Both the position numbers and the translations under genes were made by a program. From Brenneria bubanii (GTDB lineage Bacteria > Pseudomonadota > Gammaproteobacteria > Enterobacterales > Enterobacteriaceae): a stretch of 64,000 bases of DNA. Below are positions 47,986 to 59,090 of the stretch, one piece after another (within the stretch, counting starts at the first letter, position 1; each line of letters begins with the position of its first letter). The stretch covers positions 106,489-170,488 of the forward strand of contig NZ_JAKMAJ010000011.1 of NCBI RefSeq assembly GCF_022378355.1. Reading direction: 5' to 3'. The notes under the pieces are model-generated. The model saw only the letters and a program-made list of their open reading frames with translations, was not told the origin of the DNA and did not search any database.

Positions 47986-49059
47986 TTAGTCAGTCAGACC
48001 TAAACGCTCGCCGGTATAAGATCCATCCTGTACGCTGCGCCACCATTTTTCATTATTCAGATACCAGTTCACGGTTTTTTCCATTCCGCTTTCAAAGGTT
48101 TCCTGCGGACGCCAGCCGAGCTCGCGCTCAATTTTTCCAGCGTCAATAGCGTAACGCATATCATGACCCGGACGATCTTTGACGTAGGTGATCAAGTCGC
48201 GATAGCGCTGCACGCCAGCCGGCTTATTCGGCGCCAGCCTTTCCAGCAAGTCACAAATGGTCTGCACCACGTCGATATTCTTACGTTCATTATGGCCGCC
48301 GATGTTGTAAGTTTCTCCGATTACGCCTTCGGTCACCACTTTATACAGGGCGCGGGCGTGATCTTCGACGAACAGCCAGTCCCGAATCTGTGCGCCATCG
48401 CCATATACCGGCAACGGTTTACCGGCGACCGCATTCAGAATAACCAGCGGGATCAATTTCTCCGGGAAATGATAAGGGCCGTAGTTATTGGAACAGTTGG
48501 TAATGATGGTCGGCAGTCCATAGGTGCGCAGCCAGGCGCGAACCAAATGGTCGCTCGACGCTTTGGAGGCGGAATAAGGGCTGCTGGGCGCGTAAGGCGT
48601 CGTTTCGGTGAACAGATCGTCGGTGCCTTGCAGGTCGCCGAATACCTCATCCGTGGAAATATGGTGGAAACGGAATGCCGCTTTTTCAGCGGTTTCCATG
48701 CCTTGCCAGTAATGACGCGCGGCTTCCAGCAGAGTATAGGTACCGACAATATTGGTTTCAATGAATGCCGACGGGCCGTCAATTGAGCGGTCGACATGAC
48801 TTTCCGCCGCCAGATGCATCACCATCGCCGGCTGATACTCGGCAAACGCCTTATCCAACGCCGCGCGATCGCAAATATCGATCTGTTCAAAAGCAAAACG
48901 GGCGCTGTCGGCAACCGGAACCAGAGAGGATAAATTACCGGCATAGGTGAGTTTATCCACCACCACCACGCTGTTTGGCGTCTCGGTAATAATATGTCTG
49001 ACTAAAGCCGAACCAATAAACCCGGCGCCACCGGTGATTAAAATACGTTTCAACGCCAT
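47986..49059 (-). CDS. rffG: dTDP-glucose 4,6-dehydratase RffG
   Basis: RffG makes TDP-4-keto-6-deoxyglucose from TDP-glucose with NAD+. The 357-residue SDR protein has the Rossmann motif [18 protein letters not shown] near 6-23, [15 protein letters not shown] near 82-96, the STDEVFGDL segment near 135-143 (catalytic Asp-Glu) and [15 protein letters not shown] near 162-176. E. coli RffG is 355 aa. It overlaps wecC by ten bases. The next gene should be rffH, which supplies its substrate, but wecD follows within 45 bases. Confidence 0.96.
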   Translation of the reverse strand: MALKRILITGGAGFIGSALVRHIITETPNSVVVVDKLTYAGNLSSLVPVADSARFAFEQIDICDRAALDKAFAEYQPAMVMHLAAESHVDRSIDGPSAFIETNIVGTYTLLEAARHYWQGMETAEKAAFRFHHISTDEVFGDLQGTDDLFTETTPYAPSSPYSASKASSDHLVRAWLRTYGLPTIITNCSNNYGPYHFPEKLIPLVILNAVAGKPLPVYGDGAQIRDWLFVEDHARALYKVVTEGVIGETYNIGGHNERKNIDVVQTICDLLERLAPNKPAGVQRYRDLITYVKDRPGHDMRYAIDAGKIERELGWRPQETFESGMEKTVNWYLNNEKWWRSVQDGSYTGERLGLTD

Positions 49060-50312
49060 ACTCCTTTTGTATCAACAACCCAGTTTTGTTTAACATCATC
49101 GTGCTCAACGGCCTTGAACTGGCGGTGATCGACCAGCATCACCAGTACATCGGCAGTCTGCAATGCCGCGGCAAGATCAACCAACTTCACCTGCCCCATC
49201 AAGGCGGGCGGTAATTGATAGACATTCGGCTCTACCGCCAGCGTCGAGCCAACATTCCAGCGCGCGATCATCTCGGTGACGGCCACCGCCGGGCTTTCAC
49301 GTAAATCATCAATGTCCGGCTTAAATGCCAGGCCAAAGCAGGCAACCGTTACGTCACTGGCGCGCTTATCCGTTTGCGCCAGGCAATCGGCGACAGCCAT
49401 TTTCACCCGATCGACAACCCACAGCGGTTTGCCATCGTTCACCAGCCTGGCCGTATGGATCAGACGAGCCTGCTGCGGATTCTGCGCAACGATAAACCAG
49501 GGATCAACCGCAATACAGTGCCCACCGACGCCAGGTCCGGGTTGCAGAATATTGACGCGTGGATGTCGATTTGCCAATCGGACAAGTTCCCATACGTTAA
49601 TGTTTTGCTCCGCGCAGATCAGCGACAGTTCATTGGCAAAGGCAATGTTAACATCGCGAAAGCTGTTTTCCGTCAGCTTGCACATTTCAGCGGTTCGGGA
49701 GTTAGTAACCACACACTCACCTTCAAGAAAGATGTTGTATAGCTCGCTCGCCCGCGCCGAGCATGTGGCCGTCATTCCGCCGATAACCCGATCGTTTTTA
49801 ATCAGCTCAACGACGATTTTCCCAGGCAGTACGCGCTCCGGGCAGTAAGCGATATGGATATCGGCGTCATCGCCCGCCTGCTGCGGAAACGTTAAATCTG
49901 TCCGCGCCTGCGCCAGCCACTCGGCCATTTGTTCGGTTGAACCGACAGGCGAAGTCGACTCCAGAATAATCAGATCGCCTTTTTTCAGAACCGGCGCGAT
50001 AGACGCCGCCGCCGCCTGAACATAAGCCATATCCGGCTCGTGGTCGCCCTTGAAGGGCGTTGGGACGGCGATCAAAAAAGCATCCGCCGCCACCGGTTTG
50101 TTCAACGCCTGTAAATAGCCGTTTTCAACCGCAACCTTGACCAGCGTATCCAGATCCGGTTCAACAATGTGAATCTCGCCGCGGTTAATGGTTTCCACCG
50201 TTTGCTTATTCACATCGATGCCAATCACGCGCTTCTGACGTGAGGCGAAGGCCGCCGCCGTCGGTAACCCGATGTAACCCAGCCCGATAACCGAAATTGT
50301 GTCAAAACTCAT
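49050..50312 (-). CDS. wecC: UDP-N-acetyl-D-mannosaminuronate dehydrogenase WecC
   Basis: WecC oxidises UDP-ManNAc to UDP-ManNAcA with two NAD+. The 420-residue protein equals E. coli WecC. Its NAD fold starts [20 protein letters not shown], with [16 protein letters not shown] near 120-135, [20 protein letters not shown] near 212-231 and the catalytic Cys segment [17 protein letters not shown] near 258-274. It overlaps wecB by four bases (ATGA) and rffG by ten. Confidence 0.97.
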   Translation of the reverse strand: MSFDTISVIGLGYIGLPTAAAFASRQKRVIGIDVNKQTVETINRGEIHIVEPDLDTLVKVAVENGYLQALNKPVAADAFLIAVPTPFKGDHEPDMAYVQAAAASIAPVLKKGDLIILESTSPVGSTEQMAEWLAQARTDLTFPQQAGDDADIHIAYCPERVLPGKIVVELIKNDRVIGGMTATCSARASELYNIFLEGECVVTNSRTAEMCKLTENSFRDVNIAFANELSLICAEQNINVWELVRLANRHPRVNILQPGPGVGGHCIAVDPWFIVAQNPQQARLIHTARLVNDGKPLWVVDRVKMAVADCLAQTDKRASDVTVACFGLAFKPDIDDLRESPAVAVTEMIARWNVGSTLAVEPNVYQLPPALMGQVKLVDLAAALQTADVLVMLVDHRQFKAVEHDDVKQNWVVDTKGVWR

Positions 50313-51451
50313 GGTGTCACCTGATGATTCTTTTGATAATTTTTGATCGCATCGACAATACGTTGACAGGCATGGCCGTCGCCATAAGGGTTATGCGCCC
50401 GGCTCATGGTCTGGTATTCATTTTCATCCATCAGAAGCTGGGATACGCTATCGACAATGTTTACCACGTCCGTTCCCACCAGCCTGACCGTGCCCGACGC
50501 CACCGCCTCAGGACGTTCGGTGGTATCACGCATAACCAGTACCGGTTTGCCCAACGACGGCGCCTCTTCCTGAATGCCCCCTGAATCCGTCAGGATCATA
50601 TAAGAACGGTTCATCAGATAAACAAAAGGCAGGTAATCCTGTGGCGCGATAAGCATCACATTATCAATATCACTCAGGATCCGGTTCACCGGCTCGCTGA
50701 CGTTCGGATTAAGATGGACCGGATAAACAATCTGCGCCTCCGGATGACGTCGGGCAATGTCCGCCAGCGCGCTGCATATGCGCTCAAAGCCGCCGCCAAA
50801 ACTTTCACGCCGATGCCCGGTAACCAGAATCAGTTTTTTAGACGCATCGAGAAAAGCATACTTTTCATCCAGGCTACGCCCTAGAGCCGCATCGTTGACA
50901 ATGCGATCCCTCACCCAGAACAGCGCATCGATTACCGTGTTTCCGGTAACGGAGATGTACCGGTCCGACAGGTGCTCGCGCAGCAGATTCTGACGGGCGT
51001 TTTCCGTTGGCGCGAAATGAAACATCGCCAGATGTCCGGTCAACTTGCGGTTGGCCTCTTCCGGCCAGGGAGAATACAGGTTCCCGGTACGTAGCCCGGC
51101 CTCAACATGCCCAACCGGAATTCGTTGATAAAATGCGGCCAGACTGGCCGTCAATGTCGTGGTGGTATCACCATGAACCAGCACCAAATCAGGCTTGAAC
51201 TCCGCCATGACCGGCTCAAGCCCCCTCAGGATGCGGCTGGATATTTCACTGAGTGACTGACCCGGCTGCATGATATTCAGATCATAATCAGGGGTAATAT
51301 CGAACAAGCGCAACACCTGATCGAGCATTTCTCGATGCTGGGCTGTCACGCAAATTCTTGATTCAAAGGCTTCATCCTGAGCCATAACACGGACCAGCGG
51401 GGCCATCTTGATGGCCTCCGGACGGGTACCGAAAACAGTCAACACTTTCAC
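50309..51451 (-). CDS. wecB: UDP-N-acetylglucosamine 2-epimerase WecB
   Basis: WecB makes UDP-ManNAc from UDP-GlcNAc. The 380-residue non-hydrolysing epimerase has [18 protein letters not shown] near 6-23, [17 protein letters not shown] near 92-108, [20 protein letters not shown] near 115-134, [16 protein letters not shown] near 207-222 and [20 protein letters not shown] near 288-307. E. coli WecB is 376 aa. It follows wzzE with a 69-base gap. Confidence 0.97.
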   Translation of the reverse strand: MKVLTVFGTRPEAIKMAPLVRVMAQDEAFESRICVTAQHREMLDQVLRLFDITPDYDLNIMQPGQSLSEISSRILRGLEPVMAEFKPDLVLVHGDTTTTLTASLAAFYQRIPVGHVEAGLRTGNLYSPWPEEANRKLTGHLAMFHFAPTENARQNLLREHLSDRYISVTGNTVIDALFWVRDRIVNDAALGRSLDEKYAFLDASKKLILVTGHRRESFGGGFERICSALADIARRHPEAQIVYPVHLNPNVSEPVNRILSDIDNVMLIAPQDYLPFVYLMNRSYMILTDSGGIQEEAPSLGKPVLVMRDTTERPEAVASGTVRLVGTDVVNIVDSVSQLLMDENEYQTMSRAHNPYGDGHACQRIVDAIKNYQKNHQVTP

Positions 51452-51520
51452 AGTGAATCTCTTTAATCAAGTTAGACGCAGACTTACTTACTGCGAATCG
51501 GGCGCTAATCCACTCAAGGA

Positions 51521-52567
51521 TCAGCGAGGACGGCGAACCAAAGCAACACCTGCGCCCACTAACGCGCCGATAGTCCCCCACATGACCATCAGGAAAGCCC
51601 GGCGCGGGCTATCGCGCCTGACCGGCTCTTCCGGCGTACGTAAATAACGGTAAGTCTGAAAATTGGCGTCGAGAGTGGGGCCGACATCAAGCGTGGCCAG
51701 CATGGCGCGGTTCTGATCGTAATCCAGATCGTAGTGTGGGCCGCTGGATTGTAATGACTCCAGGCGCGCCTGGAGCATCGGTCTTCCCAGCAGGAACATT
51801 TCGGACGCCGGTAGCTCATCGGCGGGCGTATCCGTTTGACTACGGCTGATGCCTTGTTGCTGCGCAATTTTCAGCGCCAGTTCAACACTGCCGATCTCAC
51901 GCTCATAAATGGCTTTCGCCACCGCCTCCTGACGCTTAATCTGCGACTTAATGAAAATGGTTCTGGCAGCCCATGCGCCGTTAATCTCTTCATTTAGATG
52001 GCTGGCGGCATGCTGACTGGCAAACTTCACATACTGACGCAGCAACGTGTTGGCATCCGCCGGCGTTTCCGCCGTCAGCTTCACGCCGTCATTGGTTTTC
52101 TTGGCATCGTCATGCGGCGTAAATTGAATATTGTTAACCAGTTCATCAAGCAGAGCCGAATCCGCTTTGGCTTCTCCTTCCTGACGCTGTTTATAATAGT
52201 CGCTGCGCAACCAGAAATCGCGGCGGGTATCGTAGGCCGCCAGTTGCATGATGAACTCATCATAGGCCACCGAAGAGATAGCCGGCTGCTCAGGCTGCGG
52301 AGCGGAAAAAGATTTGGCATCCAGATTGCGCAGGAACTGCTGTTGCGAATAGTATCCGCCCAGCATGTTTACCGTCGGCCTGTCGGTAATGGCCGTCGCA
52401 CTCCACTCCTGCTTCACCAGATAAGAGTAGAGTAACGCGATAAGGCTAAACAAGCAGGCAATCGACAGGATCCAGGCCTTGCCGCGCCACAACGCGCAGA
52501 ATAAACCGCGGATATCCAGCTCGTTGTCCACTGACGCATTAGCGGCGGATAAGTTCTCTGATTTCAT
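51521..52567 (-). CDS. wzzE: ECA chain-length regulator WzzE
   Basis: WzzE sets the modal length of ECA and is needed for cyclic ECA. It is a polysaccharide co-polymerase with two transmembrane helices flanking a periplasmic coiled-coil-rich domain: ILSIACLFSLIALLYSYLV near 33-51 and a C-terminal AFLMVMWGTIGALVGAGVALV near 325-345 preceded by a Pro-rich RTPEEPVRRDSPRR. The 348-residue length equals E. coli WzzE. It lies 30 bases after wecA. Confidence 0.95.
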   Translation of the reverse strand: MKSENLSAANASVDNELDIRGLFCALWRGKAWILSIACLFSLIALLYSYLVKQEWSATAITDRPTVNMLGGYYSQQQFLRNLDAKSFSAPQPEQPAISSVAYDEFIMQLAAYDTRRDFWLRSDYYKQRQEGEAKADSALLDELVNNIQFTPHDDAKKTNDGVKLTAETPADANTLLRQYVKFASQHAASHLNEEINGAWAARTIFIKSQIKRQEAVAKAIYEREIGSVELALKIAQQQGISRSQTDTPADELPASEMFLLGRPMLQARLESLQSSGPHYDLDYDQNRAMLATLDVGPTLDANFQTYRYLRTPEEPVRRDSPRRAFLMVMWGTIGALVGAGVALVRRPR

Positions 52568-52597
52568 TACTTCCCCAACGTTATTTGGTCAAGACCG

Positions 52598-53683
52598 CTA
52601 CTTTTGCTCATCGGCACGCAGGCGACGCTTGATGCGCTTAATAAAACGCGCCACGCGCCACGCGCGCTTCAGGCAGTAACCATACAGCAAGAATACCAGC
52701 AAGAATAATGCCAACATGGCCCATTCAGGAACAAATGAGAAATACTCGCCCAGGACGCCAAACGCCGCCAGAAGCGCGGCCGCCAGCGTAATAAGAACAA
52801 AAGCCTGACGGGAAGTAAAACCCGCGCGCATCATTAAGTGGTGAATGTGCTGACGATCGGGGGAAAACGGACTCAGGCCCTTACGCAGACGACGATACAT
52901 GATCGCGATCATGTCAATGAGCGGAATAGCGATAATCCATAGCGCAGTAACCGGATTGATCGGGTGCTGAGCCCCCTGAGTGGTTTGAATCAGGATCCAG
53001 ATCGCGGTAAACCCGATCATGGTGCTTCCCGCATCCCCCATAAAAACTTTATAGCGTTTGCCGAAAATGCCCAGGTTAAGCAGGATGTAAGGAATGGTGG
53101 CGGCGATCATGGCAAAACACCAAAGCGCCAGATTCGCATGGCCGCTCAGGTACAACAGAACGCCCATCGCGCCAAAGGAAACGCTGGATAATCCGCCCAG
53201 CAGCCCGTCGATGCCATCAACCATGTTAAACGCATTGATTGCGGCCCAGACGGCAAACAGCGTCACCAGATAAGCAAAAGGCCCCAGCTGCATCTGCCAC
53301 GGTCCCAAAATATGGCCGAAACTATGTAAAGTCAGACCGGCAAACGCCATCATGACAACGGCGACGCAGGCTTGCACGACGGCACGGATTTTTACGCTGA
53401 TGTCGAAACGATCGTCCAGAGCGCCAACAAGAACCAGCACGCCGGCGCAAAACAGATAAAGCCGGAAATTAGGAATGTATTGATCGGTTAGCAGATAAGT
53501 AAAGCAAATCCCGGCGTATACCGAGATACCGCCAACCAGAGGGATCAAGCCGTGATGCCGTTTGCGGTAATTGGGGCGATCCACAAGGCCGATGACTCTC
53601 GCAACCTGACGAGCAAAAAACAGGAAGCACAAAGAAAACAGAAAAATAATTAATAGTTCAGTACTCATCGTGAGTAAATTCAC
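52598..53683 (-). CDS. wecA: Undecaprenyl-phosphate GlcNAc-1-phosphate transferase WecA
   Basis: WecA starts ECA and many O-antigens by moving GlcNAc-1-P to undecaprenyl phosphate. The 361-residue membrane protein has about eleven helices, the DDRFDIS motif near 91-97, NAFNMVDGIDGLLGG near 151-165 and the HIHH motif in SPDRQHIHHLMMRAG near 274-288. The GTG start at 53683 (NLLTMSTELL) is the same codon type as E. coli wecA. It is first in the wec operon; its promoter must lie within 53684-53939. Confidence 0.96.
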   Translation of the reverse strand: MNLLTMSTELLIIFLFSLCFLFFARQVARVIGLVDRPNYRKRHHGLIPLVGGISVYAGICFTYLLTDQYIPNFRLYLFCAGVLVLVGALDDRFDISVKIRAVVQACVAVVMMAFAGLTLHSFGHILGPWQMQLGPFAYLVTLFAVWAAINAFNMVDGIDGLLGGLSSVSFGAMGVLLYLSGHANLALWCFAMIAATIPYILLNLGIFGKRYKVFMGDAGSTMIGFTAIWILIQTTQGAQHPINPVTALWIIAIPLIDMIAIMYRRLRKGLSPFSPDRQHIHHLMMRAGFTSRQAFVLITLAAALLAAFGVLGEYFSFVPEWAMLALFLLVFLLYGYCLKRAWRVARFIKRIKRRLRADEQK

Positions 53684-53939
53684 CGTTCACAGCTTATGGC
53701 TTCGCTGTGGCTACTTAATATACGTTCGGTTTACGCCTTCAATCCTATCTGCCGCATCGGTATGTACCCGCTTACCATCGAACCGCCGGTACGCCCCGTC
53801 TATAAAGCGGGCATAGACCAAGAAACGCTATTATTTATACGATTAACGTGTCAGCTAATCATTTTATCCCCATCATCTTTCAATTTGCAGCGGAGTTACG
53901 CCTGCATTGAAATTTATTGGTTCGATAAATTGCAGGTAT
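53684..53939. other. rho-wecA intergenic region
   Basis: No gene is apparent between the wecA start and the rho terminator. It should contain the wec operon promoter; I could not pick a convincing -35/-10 pair. Confidence 0.5.
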
Positions 53940-53968
53940 AAAAAAACGCCACGACCCAGCGTGGCGTT
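53940..53968 (-). terminator. rho transcription terminator
   Basis: On the minus strand AACGCCACG-CTGGGT-CGTGGCGTT forms a perfect 9-bp stem followed by a seven-base U run, 20 bases beyond the rho stop. A classic Rho-independent terminator. Confidence 0.92.
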
Positions 53969-53987
53969 CCCCGAGTTCATTCGTGAT

Positions 53988-55247
53988 TTATGAACGCTTC
54001 ATCATATCGAAGAATTCATCGTTGGTTTTGGTCATCGCCAACTTGTTAATCAGGAATTCCATCGCGTCAATCTCGCCCATTGGGTGGATAATCTTACGCA
54101 AAATCCACATCTTCTGCAGTTCTTCAGAGGTGGTGAGCAATTCTTCTTTACGCGTACCGGAACGATTGTAGTCAATGGCCGGGAATACGCGTTTTTCAGC
54201 GATTTTACGCGCGAGGTGCAGTTCCATATTACCGGTGCCTTTGAACTCTTCGTAAATCACTTCGTCCATTTTGGAACCGGTATCGACCAATGCCGTGGCA
54301 ATGATCGTCAAGCTGCCGCCTTCTTCAACGTTACGCGCCGCGCCGAAGAAACGTTTTGGACGGTGCAGGGCGTTGGCGTCCACACCACCCGTCAACACTT
54401 TACCGGACGATGGAACAACGGTGTTATAGGCACGAGCCAAACGTGTGATGGAGTCCAACAGAATAATCACGTCTTTCTTGTGCTCAACCAGGCGTTTCGC
54501 CTTTTCAATCACCATCTCGGCGACCTGAACATGGCGGGAAGCCGGTTCATCAAAGGTGGATGCAACCACTTCACCCTTAACCAGACGCTGCATCTCGGTC
54601 ACTTCTTCGGGACGTTCGTCAATCAACAGCACCATCAGCACACAATCAGGATGATTATAGGCGATGCTTTGCGCGATGTTCTGCAACAGCATGGTTTTAC
54701 CCGCTTTTGGCGGCGCCACAATCAAACCACGCTGGCCACGGCCAATCGGCGATGCCAGATCCAGTACGCGCGCGGTCAAGTCTTCCGTTGAACCGTTGCC
54801 GCGTTCCATACGCAGGCGAGAGTTCGCGTGCAGCGGAGTCAGGTTTTCAAACAGGATTTTGCTGCGGGCGTTTTCAGGTTTGTCGTAGTTGACTTCGTTG
54901 ACCTTCAGCAGTGCAAAATAGCGTTCGCCTTCCTTCGGAGGACGAATTTTTCCTGCGATGGTGTCACCGGTGCGAAGGTTGAAGCGGCGAATTTGGCTGG
55001 GGGAAACGTAGATATCATCGGGACCGGCGAGGTAGGAACTGTCTGCTGAACGGAGGAAACCAAATCCATCCTGCAATATTTCCAGCACGCCATCGCCGAA
55101 AATGTCTTCGCCACTTTTAGCATGCTGCTTCAGGATAGCGAAAATAATATCCTGTTTGCGCATGCGGGCCAGGTTTTCCAGCCCCATACTTTCGCCAAGA
55201 GTAATCAACTCAGAAACTGGCGTATTCTTTAATTCGGTAAGATTCAT
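53988..55247 (-). CDS. rho: Transcription termination factor Rho
   Basis: Rho is a hexameric RNA helicase that ends transcription. The 419-residue protein equals E. coli. It has the N-terminal RNA-binding domain ([20 protein letters not shown] near 57-76), the Walker [21 protein letters not shown] near 173-192, Walker [15 protein letters not shown] near 209-222, the Q-loop near [14 protein letters not shown] and the R-loop. Start [14 protein letters not shown] is typical. A small ORF ends 12 bases upstream, and a 409-base leader separates it from trxA. Confidence 0.98.
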   Translation of the reverse strand: MNLTELKNTPVSELITLGESMGLENLARMRKQDIIFAILKQHAKSGEDIFGDGVLEILQDGFGFLRSADSSYLAGPDDIYVSPSQIRRFNLRTGDTIAGKIRPPKEGERYFALLKVNEVNYDKPENARSKILFENLTPLHANSRLRMERGNGSTEDLTARVLDLASPIGRGQRGLIVAPPKAGKTMLLQNIAQSIAYNHPDCVLMVLLIDERPEEVTEMQRLVKGEVVASTFDEPASRHVQVAEMVIEKAKRLVEHKKDVIILLDSITRLARAYNTVVPSSGKVLTGGVDANALHRPKRFFGAARNVEEGGSLTIIATALVDTGSKMDEVIYEEFKGTGNMELHLARKIAEKRVFPAIDYNRSGTRKEELLTTSEELQKMWILRKIIHPMGEIDAMEFLINKLAMTKTNDEFFDMMKRS

Positions 55248-55259
55248 AATGGTGGGTTC

Positions 55260-55316
55260 TTAAACTCGGGGTAAATCTCGAACTATTAACGTGAATGGTA
55301 TGGCAGGGTCATCCAT
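55260..55316 (-). CDS. Possible rho leader peptide (18 residues)
   Basis: ATG at 55316 opens MDDPAIPFTLIVRDLPRV and TAA, ending 12 bases before the rho ATG. GGAGG lies 13 bases before the ATG and AGAGG directly against it, so the ribosome site is not ideal. E. coli has rhoL at the same place, but the sequence is not recognisably the same. Confidence 0.35.
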   Translation of the reverse strand: MDDPAIPFTLIVRDLPRV

Positions 55317-55599
55317 GCCTCTATAACAACCTCCAATCACCGAGTGTTCGTTTCGTATCGCGCTTGAGACGCGCAGACTTTACACAAAACGATGGCAAGG
55401 GATCGAAAGCACATAAAACCAATTATTTTAAAACTATTAGATTGTCCAAACCAGACAACGAACATTGTTGTAAACCAATGACGTTCTGATTTTTGACACA
55501 GAGTAATGCTTTAGACTCTAACTTTTAGGCCTGAGCTTAAGCGCTCAAACATAGGTAAGTACGATATGCAGTGTTGAAGAATCTAGCACGCTTCCTGAC
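55317..55599. other. rho leader region
   Basis: About 280 bases of AT-rich DNA between trxA and rho with no gene. In E. coli the corresponding leader mediates Rho autoregulation by premature termination. I saw no clear U-tailed hairpin, in keeping with Rho-dependent control. Confidence 0.5.
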
Positions 55600-55648
55600 G
55601 GGCGGCAAGCAGTGAATATGAGAATTACTCATTGCCTGTTTGCCGCCC
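55600..55648 (-). terminator. Hairpin after trxA
   Basis: GGGCGGCAAGCAG and CTGTTTGCCGCCC form a 13-bp stem with one mismatch, nine bases beyond the trxA stop. No U tract follows on the minus strand, so it may stabilise the 3' end or work with Rho. Confidence 0.5.
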
Positions 55649-55656
55649 TCAGCGAT

Positions 55657-55983
55657 TTACAGATTGGCGGTCAGGAACTCTTTCAGTTGACTTTTGGACA
55701 GCGCGCCCACTTTGGTTGCCGCGACTTCGCCATTCTTGAACAATAACAGCGTTGGAATACCGCGAATGCCGTACTTCGGCGCGGTCGCCGGGTTTTCATC
55801 AATATTGAGTTTGGCGACGGTCAGCTTACCGGCGAACTCTTCGGCAATTTCATTCAGAATAGGAGCGATCATTTTACAAGGACCACACCACTCAGCCCAG
55901 AAATCAACCAGGGTTACGCCCTCAGCTTGCAATACTTCCGTATCGAAACTGCCGTCAGTCAGGTGAATAATTTTATCGCTCAT
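55657..55983 (-). CDS. trxA: Thioredoxin 1
   Basis: TrxA is the main cytosolic disulphide reductase. The 108-residue protein has the active site WCGPCK with Cys33 and Cys36, the cis-Pro in [11 protein letters not shown] near 75-85 and the buried Asp in LVDFWAEW. E. coli thioredoxin 1 is 109 aa. It is upstream of rho in the same direction and divergent from rhlB, separated by an ERIC element, with the E. coli gene order. Confidence 0.98.
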   Translation of the reverse strand: MSDKIIHLTDGSFDTEVLQAEGVTLVDFWAEWCGPCKMIAPILNEIAEEFAGKLTVAKLNIDENPATAPKYGIRGIPTLLLFKNGEVAATKVGALSKSQLKEFLTANL

Positions 55984-56006
55984 GTTTTACTCCACAGGAT
56001 GATGAC

Positions 56007-56131
56007 TATACCCAAGAGATTCCACAATTCAGAGAGGCGGCAACCGAACGAATCCCCAAACGCTTACTGAGTCAAGTGACCAGGATAAGGGGGCGGCCAA
56101 CACACCTGCAACTTGAAGCATGGAGGGTATA
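56007..56131. repeat. ERIC element between trxA and rhlB
   Basis: A 125-base element with TATACCC and GGGTATA ends and the ERIC core GAATCCCCAAACGCTTACTG and AAGTGACCAGGATAAG, then CCAACACACCTGCAACTTGAA. It lies between divergent genes and may form part of the trxA or rhlB leader. Confidence 0.88.
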
Positions 56132-56228
56132 TCTACCTCGTTGGTGTCGATTAACCAACAACAAGGTTGACTTTATTTCACTGGATACGCTTTCGTAAAG
56201 CAATAGTTAGCTGATATTCTACCACACT

Positions 56229-57518
56229 ATGAGCAAAACACACTTAACTGAACAGAAGTTTTCCGACTTCGCCCTGCACCCGCAGGTTATCGAAGCCCTT
56301 GAAAGCAAAGGGTTTCATAACTGTACACCTATTCAGGCGTTAGCATTGCCGCTGGCTTTGTCAGGGCGTGATGTAGCAGGTCAGGCGCAAACCGGTACCG
56401 GCAAGACGCTAGCTTTTCTCGCGTCTACTTTCCATTATTTGCTTTCGCACCCTGCCAGCGCAGATCGTCAGATCAATCAACCGCGCGCGTTAATCATGGC
56501 TCCAACCCGTGAACTAGCCGTGCAGATTCACTCTGATGCCGAGGCGCTTTCCCGTCTGACCGGCTTGAAACTTGGTCTTGCCTATGGCGGCGACGGTTAT
56601 GACAAACAGCTTAAAGTGCTGGAAAGCGGTGTAGATATTCTGGTTGGCACCACGGGTCGGCTGATCGACTACGCCAAGCAAAATCACATTAATTTGGGCG
56701 CGATCCAGGTTGTCGTGCTGGATGAAGCCGACCGTATGTACGACCTCGGTTTTATCAAAGATATTCGCTGGTTGTTCCGCCGCATGCCGCCGGTTACGCA
56801 GCGCCTGAACATGCTCTTTTCCGCGACGCTCTCCTACCGCGTCCGCGAACTTGCTTTTGAACAAATGAATAATGCGGAATACGTGGAAGTCGAACCGGAA
56901 CAAAAAACGGGCCACCGTATTACTGAAGAACTGTTCTATCCGTCTAATGAAGAAAAAATGCGTCTGTTGCAGACCCTGCTTGAGGAAGAGTGGCCGGATC
57001 GCTGCATTATTTTCGCTAATACCAAACACCGCTGCGAAGATATCTGGGGGCATTTAGCCGCCGACGGCCATCGTGTCGGACTGTTGACCGGCGACGTGGC
57101 GCAGAAGAAACGCCTGCGCATTCTTGACGACTTCACCCACGGCAATCTTGATATTCTGGTCGCGACCGATGTCGCGGCGCGCGGCCTGCATATTCCATCC
57201 GTCACCCACGTATTCAACTACGATCTGCCGGACGACTGCGAAGACTATGTTCACCGTATCGGCCGTACCGGCCGCGCAGGCGAAAGCGGTTTCTCCATCA
57301 GCCTGGCCTGCGAAGAATATGCGCTGAATCTGCCGTCTATTGAAACCTATATCGGCCACCATATTCCGGTCAGTAAATACAACAGCGACGCCCTGCTTAA
57401 CGATTTGCCGGCGCCAAAACGTTTAACGCGCCCACCGCGCTCCAATAACGGAACGCGCAGAAACAATGCGCCGCGCCGTAGCGGAGCGCCACGCACTAAC
57501 CGTAAACGGCAGGGTTGA
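56229..57518 (+). CDS. rhlB: ATP-dependent RNA helicase RhlB
   Basis: RhlB is the DEAD-box helicase of the RNA degradosome. The 429-residue protein has the Q motif [20 protein letters not shown] near 28-47, motif [12 protein letters not shown] near 57-67, PTRELAVQI near 95-103, [13 protein letters not shown] near 164-176, [19 protein letters not shown] near 313-326 and [13 protein letters not shown] near 340-352. The C-terminal tail is basic ([18 protein letters not shown]). E. coli RhlB is 421 aa. gppA starts six bases after it. Confidence 0.97.
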   Translation: MSKTHLTEQKFSDFALHPQVIEALESKGFHNCTPIQALALPLALSGRDVAGQAQTGTGKTLAFLASTFHYLLSHPASADRQINQPRALIMAPTRELAVQIHSDAEALSRLTGLKLGLAYGGDGYDKQLKVLESGVDILVGTTGRLIDYAKQNHINLGAIQVVVLDEADRMYDLGFIKDIRWLFRRMPPVTQRLNMLFSATLSYRVRELAFEQMNNAEYVEVEPEQKTGHRITEELFYPSNEEKMRLLQTLLEEEWPDRCIIFANTKHRCEDIWGHLAADGHRVGLLTGDVAQKKRLRILDDFTHGNLDILVATDVAARGLHIPSVTHVFNYDLPDDCEDYVHRIGRTGRAGESGFSISLACEEYALNLPSIETYIGHHIPVSKYNSDALLNDLPAPKRLTRPPRSNNGTRRNNAPRRSGAPRTNRKRQG

Positions 57519-57524
57519 TCGCGA

Positions 57525-59021
57525 ATGCTTAGCTCTTCTTCACTTTATGCAGCCATCGATCTCGGTTCCAACAGTTTCCATATGCTGGTGGTGCGGGAAG
57601 CCGCCGGAAGCATTCAGACTCTGGCGAAAATAAAGCGAAAAGTTCGCCTTGCCGCCGGGCTGGATAAGCAGAACCGCTTATCGCAGGAAGCGATGCAACG
57701 CGGCTGGCAATGCCTGCGCCTTTTTTCTGAACGGTTGCAGGATATCCCCCAGGATCAGGTGCGGGTTGTTGCCACCGCGACCTTAAGACTCGCCACCAAT
57801 GCCGAAGAATTTCTGCAGCAGGCCAGTCAGATCCTGGGATTGCCGGTTCAGGTTATCAGCGGTGAAGAAGAAGCCAGACTCATCTATCAGGGCGTCGCCC
57901 ATACCACAGGCGGTCCGGAAAAGCGTCTGGTGGTCGATATCGGCGGAGGCAGCACCGAACTGGCCACCGGCGTCGGCGCGCAAGCTACGCAGCTTTTCAG
58001 CTTGCCTATGGGGTGCGTAACCTGGCTGGAACGCTACTTCAGCGATCGTAATCTGGAAGCCGGGAATTTCGACCGTGCCGAACAGGCCGCCCGCGACATG
58101 GTGCGCACGGTGGCTGACGACTTGCGTAAGCAGGGATGGCAGATCTGCGTCGGCGCCTCTGGCACCGTACAGGCGCTACAGGAAATCATGGTCGCTCAGG
58201 GAATGGATGAATATATTACCCTGGAGAAACTTCAGCAGTTGAAGCAACATGCGATCCAATGCAGTAAACTGGATGAGCTTGAAATTGAAGGACTTACCCT
58301 GGAGCGCGCGTTGGTTTTCCCCAGCGGTCTTGCCATTCTGCTGGCGATATTTCAGGAACTTGATATCAAGACCATGACCCTGGCGGGCGGCGCGCTGCGC
58401 GAAGGTTTAGTGTATGGCATGCTGCATTTTCCGGTTGAACTCGATATTCGTCACCGCACGCTGCACAATTTGCAGCGCCGTTATCTGTTGGATATCGAGC
58501 AGGCGAAGCGGGTAAGTTCACTGGCCGACGATTTTCTCCGCCAGGTTGCCGAAAGCTGGCAGTTGGACAGTCGATGTCGCGAACTGATGCGCAATGCCTG
58601 TCAGGTTCATGAAATCGGCCTGAGTATCGATTTTCGTCAATCACCGCAACATGCAGCATACCTTATCCGCAACAGCGACCTCCCCGGCTTTACCCCGGCA
58701 CAAAAGAAATTATTGGCCACGCTGCTGCAAAATCAGAGCAACACGATCGACTTGATGCAGCTGAACCAGCAAAATGCCCTGCCGGTGATACAGGCGCAAC
58801 GTCTGTGCCGCCTACTGAGGCTGGCGATTATATTTGCCAGCCGCCGCCGTGACGATACCTTGCCTGATGTGCGTTTACTGGCTGAGGGAGAGCGTTTAAT
58901 CGTTATTCTGCCGACCGGCTGGATGGCGCAGCATCCGTTACGCACGGAAAATCTGGAACAGGAAAGCCGCTGGCAAAGCTATGTCCACTGGCCTTTGGTG
59001 CTCAAAGAAAACCCCTTGTAA
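57525..59021 (+). CDS. gppA: Guanosine-5'-triphosphate,3'-diphosphate pyrophosphatase
   Basis: GppA converts pppGpp to ppGpp and also acts as an exopolyphosphatase. The 498-residue protein of the Ppx/GppA family has [17 protein letters not shown] near 9-25, [18 protein letters not shown] near 110-127, [14 protein letters not shown] near 137-150 and [20 protein letters not shown] near 207-226, then a C-terminal HD-like helical domain. E. coli GppA is 494 aa. It is cotranscribed with rhlB and convergent with rep, as in E. coli. Confidence 0.95.
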   Translation: MLSSSSLYAAIDLGSNSFHMLVVREAAGSIQTLAKIKRKVRLAAGLDKQNRLSQEAMQRGWQCLRLFSERLQDIPQDQVRVVATATLRLATNAEEFLQQASQILGLPVQVISGEEEARLIYQGVAHTTGGPEKRLVVDIGGGSTELATGVGAQATQLFSLPMGCVTWLERYFSDRNLEAGNFDRAEQAARDMVRTVADDLRKQGWQICVGASGTVQALQEIMVAQGMDEYITLEKLQQLKQHAIQCSKLDELEIEGLTLERALVFPSGLAILLAIFQELDIKTMTLAGGALREGLVYGMLHFPVELDIRHRTLHNLQRRYLLDIEQAKRVSSLADDFLRQVAESWQLDSRCRELMRNACQVHEIGLSIDFRQSPQHAAYLIRNSDLPGFTPAQKKLLATLLQNQSNTIDLMQLNQQNALPVIQAQRLCRLLRLAIIFASRRRDDTLPDVRLLAEGERLIVILPTGWMAQHPLRTENLEQESRWQSYVHWPLVLKENPL

Positions 59022-59090
59022 TCTTTTACGGGCGGCGGCGCTGCCCGCATCCTGCATTGTCCTGACAAACACCGGCTGTGCGCCGAATCG

